Assembly: GCF_002270355.1 (NCBI RefSeq)
Contig: NZ_NJFZ01000003.1
Coordinates: 160,307-224,306, forward strand
Reading direction: 5' to 3'
Source of the DNA: Flectobacillus sp. BAB-3569
Lineage (GTDB): Bacteria; Bacteroidota; Bacteroidia; Cytophagales; Spirosomataceae
DNA length: 64,000 bases
This document shows, piece after piece, positions 54,934-63,295 of this stretch (positions are counted from its first letter, which is position 1; every line of letters starts with the position of its first letter). The notes below the pieces were generated by a model. The model was not told the origin of the DNA, did not search any database, and saw nothing but the letters and a program-made list of their open reading frames with translations. Both the position numbers and the translations under genes were made by a program.

Positions 54934-56571
54934 ATGATTTCTGTAGATAACGTAACAGTAGAGTTTGGCGGTCGTGCGCTATTTGGTGATGTAACATTCA
55001 ACGTCAACGAAAAAGATAAAATAGCCTTGATGGGCAAAAACGGAGCTGGTAAATCCACTTTGTTGAAAATTATTGCAGGTGTTGACAAGCCAACGCGTGG
55101 TAAAATCTCGAAGCCAGCCGATGCTGTTATCGCTTATTTGCCTCAGCATTTATTGACAGAAGACAACTCAACGGTATTTGAAGAAACTTCAAAGGCATTT
55201 TCTAATGTGTTGAGTATGAAAGCCGAAATCGACGAGCTCAATCACCAACTCGAAACGCGCACTGATTACGAATCTGATGAATACATGGCGATTATTGAGC
55301 GTGTTTCGGAAGTAAGTGAAAAATATTACTCTATCGAAGAAATCAACTATGATGCGGAGGTTGAAAAAATCTTGTTGGGTTTGGGATTCCTTCGTTCAGA
55401 TTTTCAGCGCCAAACGAGTGAATTTAGTGGTGGCTGGCGTATGCGTATCGAATTGGCAAAAATTTTACTCCAAAATCCTGACTTGATTTTGCTAGATGAG
55501 CCAACCAACCACATGGACATCGAGTCGATACAATGGCTTGAGGACTTTTTGTTGAATAGCGCCAAAGCGGTAATCGTTATTTCTCACGATAGAGCGTTTG
55601 TTGATAATATCACCAACCGTACCATTGAGTTAACAATGGGTAAAATTTATGACTACAAGGTAAATTATACACAATACCAACAACTTCGTAAAGAGCGTTT
55701 GGAGCAACAACAAAAAGCGTTTAATGAACAGCAAAAAATGATTGCCGAAACGACAGAGTTTATCGAGCGTTTTAAAGGTACATATTCAAAAACTTTGCAA
55801 GTGCAGTCACGTGTGAAGATGTTAGAAAAATTGGATATTGTTCAGGTTGATGAAGTAGATACATCTGCTTTGAATCTAAAGTTTCCACCAGCGCCACGTT
55901 CGGGTAACTATCCTGTAATTGCAGAAGGCGTTGCCAAAAGCTATGATGATTATTTAGTTTTCAAAGACGTATCGATGACCATCGAAAGAGGCGAAAAAGT
56001 AGCTTTTGTAGGGAAAAACGGGGAAGGTAAATCTACTTTTGTTAAAGCAATTATGAACGAAATTCAGCACGAAGGTGATTTGAAAATTGGACATAACTCC
56101 ATGATTGGATATTTTGCTCAGAACCAAGCAGCTTTATTGGATGGAGAATTATCAGTATTTCAAACGATTGATAATATTGCAGTAGGGGAGATTCGTACTA
56201 AAATCAAGGATATCCTCGGTGCGTTTATGTTTAGCGGCGATGCTATTGAGAAGAAAGTAAAAGTACTTTCAGGAGGAGAAAGAACTCGTTTGGCTATGAT
56301 TAAGTTGTTATTGGAGCCAGTAAACTTGTTGATTCTGGATGAACCAACCAACCACCTTGACCTTAAGACCAAAGATATTTTGAAAGAAGCTCTCAAGGCA
56401 TTTGAAGGTACAATTATCTTAATTTCTCACGACCGTGATTTCTTGGATGGTTTGGCCACCAAAGTTTTCGAATTTGGCAACAAACGTGTAAAAGAGCACT
56501 TAGAAGACATTAACGGTTTCTTGAGAAATAAGAAAATGGAGAACTTAAGAGACATTGAAAGAAAAGCGTAA
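54934..56571 (+). CDS. ABC-F family ATPase
   Basis: A 545-residue soluble protein with two ABC ATPase domains and no membrane segments, the ABC-F layout. Domain 1: GKNGAGKST, SGGWRMRIELAKILL, LILLDEPTNHMD. The charged linker (~245-315, rich in Q, K and E; YQQLRKERLEQQQKAFNEQQ) separates domain 2: GKNGEGKST, SGGERTRLAMIKLLL, LLILDEPTNHLD. ABC-F proteins bind the ribosome to relieve stalls (EttA, Uup, YbiT) or protect it from antibiotics. The length and linker fit a housekeeping member more than a resistance type, but this is not decided. Confidence 0.92.
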   Translation: MISVDNVTVEFGGRALFGDVTFNVNEKDKIALMGKNGAGKSTLLKIIAGVDKPTRGKISKPADAVIAYLPQHLLTEDNSTVFEETSKAFSNVLSMKAEIDELNHQLETRTDYESDEYMAIIERVSEVSEKYYSIEEINYDAEVEKILLGLGFLRSDFQRQTSEFSGGWRMRIELAKILLQNPDLILLDEPTNHMDIESIQWLEDFLLNSAKAVIVISHDRAFVDNITNRTIELTMGKIYDYKVNYTQYQQLRKERLEQQQKAFNEQQKMIAETTEFIERFKGTYSKTLQVQSRVKMLEKLDIVQVDEVDTSALNLKFPPAPRSGNYPVIAEGVAKSYDDYLVFKDVSMTIERGEKVAFVGKNGEGKSTFVKAIMNEIQHEGDLKIGHNSMIGYFAQNQAALLDGELSVFQTIDNIAVGEIRTKIKDILGAFMFSGDAIEKKVKVLSGGERTRLAMIKLLLEPVNLLILDEPTNHLDLKTKDILKEALKAFEGTIILISHDRDFLDGLATKVFEFGNKRVKEHLEDINGFLRNKKMENLRDIERKA

Positions 56572-57336
56572 GTAAAATATTAGGCATTCGGCTTTCAGCT
56601 ATCGACATTCAGTAATAAGTAATCATGCAAAATAAGATTTAAGTTATGTGTTTAGGCACTAGGCAACAGGCACAAGGCAAAGAGTTTTAACATGTTTTTA
56701 AATAACTACAGATATATTTTGCCGAAAGCCCAAAGCTGAAAGCCAAAGGCTCAAAAATTAAATTTTATTTTGCCCACCAACTTAAGTAATTGTGCAAAAT
56801 AATATTTAATCAACAGAAGATGTAAGGTACTGATAATTAGAATTTTACATTCATAATTCACAACTCGTAATTCAGCACTAATACTTAAGTAATCGTGCAG
56901 AATAATATTTAATTTTTCTGTTTTAGGCAACAGGCACAAGGCAAAGAGTTTTAACATGTTTTTAAATAACTACAGATATATTTTGCCGAAAGCCCAAAGC
57001 TGAAAGCCAAAGGCTCAAAAATTAAATTTTATTTTGCCCACCAACTTAAGTAATCGTGCAAAATAATATTTAATTAACAGAAGATGTAAGGTGCTGATAA
57101 TTAGAATTTTACATTCATGATTCACAACTCGTAATTCAGCACTAATACTTAAGTAATCGTGCAGAATAATATTTAATTTTTCTGTTTTAGGCAACAGGCA
57201 CAAGGCAAAGAGTTTTAACATGTTTTTAAATAACTACAGATATATTTTGCCGAAAGCCCATTGCCGAAAGCCGACAGCTAAATAGTTGAATCTTATTTTG
57301 CCTAACGCCTACAGCCTATAGCATGTAAATTATTCG
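56572..57336. repeat. 264-bp tandem repeat containing R3, upstream of metG
   Basis: Units start at 56660 and 56924 with exactly 264 bp spacing. A third, partial unit runs from 57188 to about 57258. I count four base differences between the two full units. Each contains the R3 core (56781-56900 and 57045-57164): TAAGTAATCGTGCAAAATAA, GATAATTAGAATTTTACATT, TCAGCACTAATACTTAAG. R4 words (GCCGAAAGCCCAAAGC) are also present. A 68-codon frame on the minus strand is repeated with the unit and is not a gene. 56572-56659 has further R4 words. Confidence 0.88.
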
Positions 57337-57344
57337 TAATTTTG
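57337..57344 (+). promoter_or_regulatory. -7 promoter box of metG
   Basis: TAATTTTG fits TANNTTTG, 56 bp before the metG ATG and just after the repeat block. No -33 TTTG is at the usual spacing. Confidence 0.45.
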
Positions 57345-57399
57345 CCCGAAATTTTGAATCAAAAACTTAAGAAGAGATAGCTACTCTTCCGTTTATATA

Positions 57400-59433
57400 A
57401 TGACAAAGCAATTTAAAAGAACTACTGTAACAGCTGCCTTGATTTATGCCAATGGCCCTATCCATATTGGGCATATTGCGGGCTGTTATTTGCCAGCAGA
57501 TATTTATGTTAGATACCTACGTTCAATTGGTCACGATGTAAAATTCGTTTCTGGAACCGACGAGCATGGTGTGCCTATTACGATCAAAGCGAAGAAAGAG
57601 GGTATTACACCACAAGAAGTGGTTGATAAGTATTACAAAATCATCAAAGATTCTTTCGAGGAATTTGGGATTTCTTTTGATATCTATTCTCGTACTTCAA
57701 ATAAAGTGCATCATGAGACTTCTCAAGAAATGTTCAAAAATTTGTACGACAAAGGTCAATTTGTTGAAGAAGTTACAGAACAGTATTTTGATGAAAAAGC
57801 TCAAACCTTTTTGGCTGACCGCTATATCATAGGTACTTGTCCAAAATGTAGCAATGAAAATGCCTATGGCGATCAGTGCGAAAAATGTGGTTCAACACTA
57901 TCTCCAACTGAGTTGATTAATCCTCGCTCGGCTTTGAGTGGTGAAAAACCTGTGATGAAACCAACCAAAAACTGGTATTTGCCATTAGACAAAATGCAAC
58001 CAGCTTTGGAGGAATATATTGCTAGTCATCCAGAATGGAAAACCAATGTATTGGGTCAAGTAAAATCTTGGTTAAACGACGGTCTACGTCCACGTGCCAT
58101 GACCCGTGACTTGGATTGGGGTGTAAAAGTACCTCTTCCTGATACAGATGGCAAGGTATTATACGTGTGGTTTGATGCGCCGATTGGTTATATCTCAATG
58201 ACCAAAGAGTTGACCGACGAATGGCAAAAATATTGGCAAGACCCTGAAACTCGCTTGGTAAACTTTATTGGTAAGGACAATATCGTTTTCCACTGCTTGA
58301 TTTTCCCTGCGATGTGTATGGCAGATGGTCGCTTTATTTTGGCTGATAACGTACCTGCCAATGAGTTTATGAACTTAGAAGGTGATAAAATTTCTACGTC
58401 ACGTAACTGGGCGGTATGGCTGCACGAATACCTTCGTGAGTTTGAAGGCAAGCAAGACGTATTGCGTTATGCCTTGGCAGCTTCTGCTCCTGAAACAAAA
58501 GATTCAGACTTTACTTGGGGAGATTTCCAAACACGTAACAACTCTGAATTGGTAGGTATCCTTGGAAACTTTGTTAACCGTGCTTTTGTGTTGACGCAAA
58601 AGAATTTTGAATCAAAAATCCCTGCACGTGGCGAGTTAACTGATTTTGATCGTCAGACATTAGATACTTTGGCTGAATTGCCAAATAAAATTGGTGATGC
58701 TATTGCCAACTACAAGTTCCGTGAGGCTTTGGCTTTGGTGATGGATGTAGCACGTTTGGGTAACAAATACTTGGCAGATACAGAGCCTTGGAAGGTAATC
58801 AAAACAGACGTTGAACGCACTGGCACAATTTTGAATATAGGTTTGCAAATTGCTGCAACTTTATCAATCGTTTCTGAACCGTTTATGCCTTTCACTGCTG
58901 CTAAATTAAGCACAGGCTTAGGTTTATCTGGATTGAACTGGTCAGATGCAGGAAATGCAGATTTATTAACGGCAGGAAGTCCAATTGAGTCGATTGGTTT
59001 GTTATTCGATAAAATTGAGGACACCACTGTTCAAGCACAGATTCAAAAATTACAAGACGCTAAAAAAATGAATGAATTAGCAGGAAAAGAAGTTTCAGCG
59101 ATTAAGGATACAATTCAGTACGATGACTTTGCGAAAATGGATTTGCGTATCGGTACAATCGAAGCCGCAGAGAAAGTAGCAAAATCGAAGAAACTATTGA
59201 AGTTGACAGTGAACGATGGGCTTAAGCAACGCACCATTTTGAGTGGTATTGCAGAGCATTTCTCTCCAGAAGATGTGATTGGAAAGCAAGTAACTTTCTT
59301 GGCTAACCTAGCACCTCGCCCAATGATGGGAATGGTATCTGAAGGAATGATTTTGATGGCGGAAGATAAAGATGGTTCTTTGGCATTCTTGCATCCTTCA
59401 AAAGACGTTTGGAGCGGAGCTTCTATTAACTAG
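57400..59433 (+). CDS. metG: Methionyl-tRNA synthetase
   Basis: A 677-residue class I synthetase charging tRNA-Met. The HIGH motif is in [11 protein letters not shown] (~21-31) and KMSKS appears as [11 protein letters not shown] zinc knuckle is formed by [19 protein letters not shown] (~147-165). The C-terminal ~110 residues (from [20 protein letters not shown]) are an EMAP/Trbp111-type tRNA-binding domain that dimerises the enzyme. All parts are intact. Confidence 0.97.
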   Translation: MTKQFKRTTVTAALIYANGPIHIGHIAGCYLPADIYVRYLRSIGHDVKFVSGTDEHGVPITIKAKKEGITPQEVVDKYYKIIKDSFEEFGISFDIYSRTSNKVHHETSQEMFKNLYDKGQFVEEVTEQYFDEKAQTFLADRYIIGTCPKCSNENAYGDQCEKCGSTLSPTELINPRSALSGEKPVMKPTKNWYLPLDKMQPALEEYIASHPEWKTNVLGQVKSWLNDGLRPRAMTRDLDWGVKVPLPDTDGKVLYVWFDAPIGYISMTKELTDEWQKYWQDPETRLVNFIGKDNIVFHCLIFPAMCMADGRFILADNVPANEFMNLEGDKISTSRNWAVWLHEYLREFEGKQDVLRYALAASAPETKDSDFTWGDFQTRNNSELVGILGNFVNRAFVLTQKNFESKIPARGELTDFDRQTLDTLAELPNKIGDAIANYKFREALALVMDVARLGNKYLADTEPWKVIKTDVERTGTILNIGLQIAATLSIVSEPFMPFTAAKLSTGLGLSGLNWSDAGNADLLTAGSPIESIGLLFDKIEDTTVQAQIQKLQDAKKMNELAGKEVSAIKDTIQYDDFAKMDLRIGTIEAAEKVAKSKKLLKLTVNDGLKQRTILSGIAEHFSPEDVIGKQVTFLANLAPRPMMGMVSEGMILMAEDKDGSLAFLHPSKDVWSGASIN

Positions 59434-60234
59434 AAGATTCATAGTTAGCGTTATTAGGATTCATTCCTAATTGAGTGAATTGTGATTGAGCGAATGAGTG
59501 ATTATTTTTAAAATGAATTTTACCAGTAGAGACGCAATGCTTGCGTCTTAAGCTGAGTCAGGCATAGCATATTAGTATCAAAAAAGGCGTTCGAAATTAG
59601 TTTTTCGAACGCCTTTTTTGATAAACAGTTGGGAAATAACCCAAATGCCCAAATTCGGGATGACTTATGTTTTGATACTACTATGCTAGATATGATTTAG
59701 CCTAATATGCAAAGCATTGATTCTCTACAGTTATCCCACAAATTTTAGCATAATCACTCAATTTGGAATGGCTCATGTTTTGCCTTAAAAAAGCGTGATT
59801 ATTGTCGGTTATCATAATCTGATAAATAGTATTTATTGGGGATTCCTTGAAAGCATGATTGCCATTTAAGGAAGAATATAGTTTGTGATATCATTGTCCC
59901 AAAAATCAGATAGAATAGGAGGGAGAAAGTACTTGAAATATCTTAGGATCTAAATTGATAACGTTTACGGTAACGATTGCACAAAAAAACTCTTTCAGAT
60001 ACTAAGAGAAAATTTGAAAACCATTTAGATTCGTTTTACAATCAGTCCTAATATACCTTATATTGAATGAATATTCTTCAATAAACTGATTTTATAAAAG
60101 TTGTACTTTTTAAATAAAATGATTACAGGAAATTGTTCTGGTAAAATAATCTTTTAGTCTTTCTAAGTAGATTTAGAAGGCAGGATTCTTTTTGAAGAAG
60201 TATTCTCTTAGTCTATTAAAACCAAATAAATAAT
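59434..60234. other. Long intergenic region with a reversed R1 copy
   Basis: No gene in about 800 bp. R1 in reverse: tail TTGTGATTGAGCGAATGAGT near 59470, short hairpin AGACGCAA/TTGCGTCT at 59530-59548, then the long hairpin, a perfect 21-bp stem (59576-59596 against 59603-59623, core AAAAAAGGCGTTCGAAA). The hairpin can end metG transcription. 59624-60234 should hold the kduI promoter; CTAAGTAGATTTAG near 60165 is a short palindrome of unknown meaning. Confidence 0.65.
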
Positions 60235-61065
60235 ATGCAAATTCTTCATGCCATCAGCCCAAATGAGGCAAAGGGCTTCGATACGCAAGCGTTAAGAAAC
60301 AATTTTTTAGTAGAGAAAAACTTCGTTGCTGATACTATTCAGCTCGTTTATACGCACTACGACCGTGTGATTATTGGTGGAGCAATGCCTGTAGAACAAG
60401 CATTGGAGTTACCGACGTATGATAACTTAAAATCGACTTATTTCTTTGAAAGAAGAGAGGCTGGTATCATCAACGTAGGTGGCGACGGTTCAATCGAGGT
60501 AGATGGTCAGGTATTTGAATTGTCAAAATTGGACTGCTTGTACATTGGTAAAGGTTCTCAGAAGGTAACTTTTAAAAGTGTTGATGCTGCAGCCCCTGCA
60601 AATTTCTTTATTTTATCGGCTCCGGCACATCACGAATATCCTACTAGTAAATTATCGAAAGAGGAGGCTTCTCCTGTAGCTTTAGGAAGCTTAGAAACTT
60701 CAAACGAGCGCACGATTTACAAGTATATCCACAAAGATGGTTTACAGAGCTGTCAGGTCGTAATGGGGCTTACCGTGTTGAACAAAGGTAGCGTTTGGAA
60801 TACCATGCCATCACACGTGCATGACCGTCGTATGGAAGCATATTTGTACTTTGATGTTCCACAAGAGCACCGCGTTTTCCATTTTATGGGACAACCACAA
60901 GAAACGCGTCACATGCTAGTAGCAAACCATCAGGCGATTGTGTCTCCACCTTGGTCTATTCACTCAGGTGCTGGTACTACCAACTACTCATTTATTTGGG
61001 GTATGGCTGGCGAAAACCTTGACTTTACAGATATGGATTTTGCTGCGATTTCAGACTTACGATAA
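60235..61065 (+). CDS. kduI: 5-dehydro-4-deoxy-D-glucuronate isomerase
   Basis: A 276-residue KduI-family cupin that isomerises 5-keto-4-deoxyuronate, a product of pectin, alginate or glycosaminoglycan lyases, toward 2-keto-3-deoxygluconate. Metal-binding histidines are in MPSHVHDRRMEAYLYFDV, followed by RVFHFMGQPQETRHMLVANHQAIVSPPWSIHSGAG. The length is full. kduD and polysaccharide lyases, its usual partners, are not next to it. It is transcribed alone and followed by a strong terminator. Confidence 0.94.
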   Translation: MQILHAISPNEAKGFDTQALRNNFLVEKNFVADTIQLVYTHYDRVIIGGAMPVEQALELPTYDNLKSTYFFERREAGIINVGGDGSIEVDGQVFELSKLDCLYIGKGSQKVTFKSVDAAAPANFFILSAPAHHEYPTSKLSKEEASPVALGSLETSNERTIYKYIHKDGLQSCQVVMGLTVLNKGSVWNTMPSHVHDRRMEAYLYFDVPQEHRVFHFMGQPQETRHMLVANHQAIVSPPWSIHSGAGTTNYSFIWGMAGENLDFTDMDFAAISDLR

Positions 61066-61083
61066 TTGCAAGAAATGTCTTTC

Positions 61084-61116
61084 AAAATCTGCTACTAAAG
61101 TGGCAGATTTTTTTTG
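61084..61116 (+). terminator. Rho-independent terminator after kduI
   Basis: AAAATCTGCTAC-taaa-GTGGCAGATTTT with one T-G pair, followed by further T. Confidence 0.9.
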
Positions 61117-61187
61117 CTTTTTCAGAAAGTGTTTGATATTCAGTAAATTGAAGTATGAATTGTTGAGTCGTTAAATACAGGATTTAG

Positions 61188-61217
61188 CACAATTTGCATA
61201 GATAGTTGCAAATTGTG
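61188..61217. other. Inverted repeat upstream of the leader array
   Basis: CACAATTTGC-atagatagtt-GCAAATTGTG, a perfect 10-bp inverted repeat with a 10-nt centre, 25 bp before cassette 1. It may be a dimeric regulator site or an RNA hairpin. Confidence 0.5.
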
Positions 61218-61241
61218 AAATATGCAGAATCCATAATAAAA

Positions 61242-61342
61242 ATAAGGACAGGAGAAGCTCCCGCCCTTATCTGTTTAACCTCTAAACCTATTTAACTATG
61301 AAAATTGATACAAATATATACCTAACGATTGGGATTTACTAA
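61242..61342 (+). other. Leader cassette 1 with a 14-codon ORF
   Basis: Hairpin ATAAGG/CCTTAT (61242-61247, 61265-61270) with inner GGAG/CTCC. It is followed by the conserved leader block (61275-61304, core CTCTAAACCTATTTAAC) ending in ATG (61298). The ORF reads MKIDTNIYLTIGIY and stops at 61342. This copy has one extra A in the block. Confidence 0.6.
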
Positions 61343-61402
61343 GAATTGTACAAATTTTTTTTATTGTGTCGCTTTGATACAAAAGGGGAGTTTTTGATGA
61401 GT

Positions 61403-61433
61403 TTTGAAAAATTGATGTATATACATATTTTTG
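61403..61433 (+). promoter_or_regulatory. Bacteroidetes-type promoter for leader cassettes 2-4
   Basis: TTTG (61403-61406), exactly 19 bp, then TATTTTTG (61426-61433), a full match to TTTG-N19-TANNTTTG. Transcription would start near 61440, about 55 bp before the cassette 2 hairpin. Confidence 0.72.
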
Positions 61434-61493
61434 GGTATGAAGTCATAATTGTGGCGAATAAGTGGAGTAAAACTAAAGGGAATAAAAACAAAA

Positions 61494-61634
61494 AAAGGAC
61501 GAAGCCAATAGCCATGTCCTTTCAAATCTTACCTCTAAACCTATTTAACTATGAAAAATAACTGCACCTTTTACAAAATCAAAAACTCTTTATCGCAACC
61601 ATCTGTCCATTCGCTACTACCTAATCGACTTTGA
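61494..61634 (+). other. Leader cassette 2 with a 27-codon ORF
   Basis: Hairpin AAAGGAC/GTCCTTT (61494-61500, 61516-61522). The invariant 29-nt block is at 61529-61557, ATG at 61551. The ORF MKNNCTFYKIKN...LLPNRL stops at 61634. It is unrelated in sequence to the other three peptides. Confidence 0.6.
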
Positions 61635-61650
61635 GTGTAAATGTTTTTAA

Positions 61651-61744
61651 AAAGTGGCGCCTTCATTGAAGACGCCCTTTCCCGTCTTACCTCTAAACCT
61701 ATTTAACTATGAAAAAAACGGTGGCCTTTGGCCAAAATCTTTGA
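61651..61744 (+). other. Leader cassette 3 with an 11-codon ORF
   Basis: Hairpin AAAGtGGCGcCTTC-att-GAAGaCGCCCTTT (61651-61680). The invariant block is at 61687-61715, ATG at 61709. The ORF MKKTVAFGQNL stops at 61744. Confidence 0.6.
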
Positions 61745-61765
61745 ATAGCTTTTGAGGAGAATTAA

Positions 61766-61958
61766 AAAGTGGCGTCTCCATTGAAAACGCCCTTTCTCGT
61801 CTTACCTCTAAACCTATTTAACTATGAAAAAAATATTTTTGAGTCTTAAATCGACTTACAAGTTTCTAATTACTAATTCTTGCAAAAACCTTTCCAAAAG
61901 TAATTTTGTAAGGAACAACAACAAGTTTTGTTTTCAGTATTTTTACTTAATAAATTAA
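61766..61958 (+). other. Leader cassette 4 with a 44-codon ORF
   Basis: Hairpin AAAGtGGCGT...ACGCCCTTT (61766-61795), with two changed pairs relative to cassette 3. The invariant block is at 61802-61830, ATG at 61824. The ORF MKKIFLSLKSTYKFLITNS... ends FCFQYFYLIN at 61958. It is the longest of the four and could be a real small protein. Confidence 0.55.
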
Positions 61959-62325
61959 CGAAAAATGAGAGTGTTTGGTTCTTTTTTTCTAGTAATAATT
62001 TACATACTGATTTTTTGACGCCTGTAACTTTTTTATGTCATCTTTCGCATTTTTAATAATTTGCTTAATCGTTGATTTGTACAAATTATTTTGCTGTTGT
62101 TTGATGATGCAAATTTCTGCAAAGTTTTTTAATTCTCCAAATGTTTTTTTTCAATTTACGAAGCTAACTATACCATAACTATTTCAAAATCAGTGAATAG
62201 TTGGATATAAGATGTAATTGTCGGTAAGCATACCAAAATAATATTTTGTTAATTGTGCAAAATACTACTGTATTATTCTGATTGTATCTTTTTGAAAAAA
62301 TGGAAAAATTCTTTAAAAAGTACAA
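61959..62325. other. AT-rich intergenic region after the leader array
   Basis: Very AT-rich, with no gene, repeat copy or convincing terminator. It separates the array from the convergent pth gene. Confidence 0.4.
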
Positions 62326-62886
62326 TTACTGATTGTATTTGTTCATCGTTTGATTTACGCCTTGAGTACAAAATGAAAGTACTATTTCACTTGCTCTATC
62401 AAGATGCTCGGGTAAAAAGGCTGTTTCTGATTCAGTAAAATTACCTAGTACATAGTCGGCTTGTCGACCCTTCGAAAAATCACTTCCAACTCCGATACGC
62501 AAACGACTATATTGTTGCGTGCCCAATAGCTCTTCAATGTTTCTCAAACCATTGTGCCCACCGTGAGAACCTTTGGTTTTTAAACGCATTTTTCCATAGG
62601 GTAGAGCAATGTCATCTGTAATAACTAGTAGATTCTCAGGCTCTATTTTTAAGTCTTTTAGCCAATAATTTACCGCTTTGCCACTTAGGTTCATATAAGT
62701 GGTAGGCTTCAATAAGTGAATTTGTTTACCTTTATGTCTAAATTCGGTATGATAGGCAAGGCGGCTCATATCGTATTTTACCTCGTGTGTATTAGCTAAT
62801 TTATCAATGACCATAAAGCCGATATTGTGACGAGTGAATAAGTATTCTGGGCCGATATTTCCTAAGCCAACAATTAAATATTTCAT
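62326..62886 (-). CDS. pth: Peptidyl-tRNA hydrolase
   Basis: A 186-residue Pth that frees tRNA from stalled peptidyl-tRNA. The start MKYLIVGLGNIGPEY holds N10, and TRHNIGFMVID holds the catalytic H20. KPTTYMNLSGKAV, VITDDIALPYGKMRLKTKGSHGGHNGLRNI and YSRLRIGVG are all conserved. The length is normal. It is transcribed alone on the minus strand. Confidence 0.96.
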   Translation of the reverse strand: MKYLIVGLGNIGPEYLFTRHNIGFMVIDKLANTHEVKYDMSRLAYHTEFRHKGKQIHLLKPTTYMNLSGKAVNYWLKDLKIEPENLLVITDDIALPYGKMRLKTKGSHGGHNGLRNIEELLGTQQYSRLRIGVGSDFSKGRQADYVLGNFTESETAFLPEHLDRASEIVLSFCTQGVNQTMNKYNQ

Positions 62887-63269
62887 TTTAATAATACTGT
62901 TGTATGTTTCTTATCCCTGCTAAATCCAATTTTTACAGATAAATGCCTCAGGGTAAATCAGGATACGAAACTGTGTTATTTATAGATTAAATGCAATTTT
63001 TATGAGATGATTTTTCTGAAGACGCACCAAATAAAAATAAATCAGTCAAAAAATGAGACTTGAGTGCCTAATTCTGCAAAAAAATCATTGAACCCTGTAT
63101 CTTTTGGTTTCAAAATCCTAATGTACCTGCTTTTTTGACAGTCAAGAGTAAAAACTTTTCAAATTCTTGCAAAACATGAACCGTCATATTGTGCGTTATA
63201 AAGAAAAGAAAGCTACTCGGTACTTCATCTAAGAGTGTAAAGCAAGGTACGCAATTGGCAAAATTAACT
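62887..63269. other. Divergent intergenic region between pth and the PD40 gene
   Basis: No gene or repeat recognised in about 380 bp. It should hold the pth promoter and part of the PD40 gene promoter. Confidence 0.4.
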
Positions 63270-63277
63270 AATTTTGC
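63270..63277 (+). promoter_or_regulatory. -7 promoter box of the PD40 gene
   Basis: TAATTTTG fits TANNTTTG, 18 bp before the ATG at 63296, implying a very short leader. No -33 TTTG is seen. Confidence 0.45.
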
Positions 63278-63295
63278 AAAGTAATTAATTGCCCA

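Noticed and set aside
56751-57221. Two near-identical 68-codon ORFs on the minus strand (56751-56957 and 57015-57221)
   Set aside because: They are copies of the 264-bp tandem unit and partly of the R3 repeat, with no leader or start context. The repetition reflects the DNA repeat, not selection on a protein.
61346-61561. 71-codon ORF overlapping leader cassette 2
   Set aside because: It has no leader and runs through the promoter, hairpin and conserved block, so coding is unlikely given the structured elements underneath.
61242-61958. CRISPR-like or attC-like array
   Set aside because: Spacing between the repeated blocks is irregular (253, 158 and 115 bp), each block includes an ATG and an associated hairpin of different sequence, and no cas or integrase gene adjoins it.
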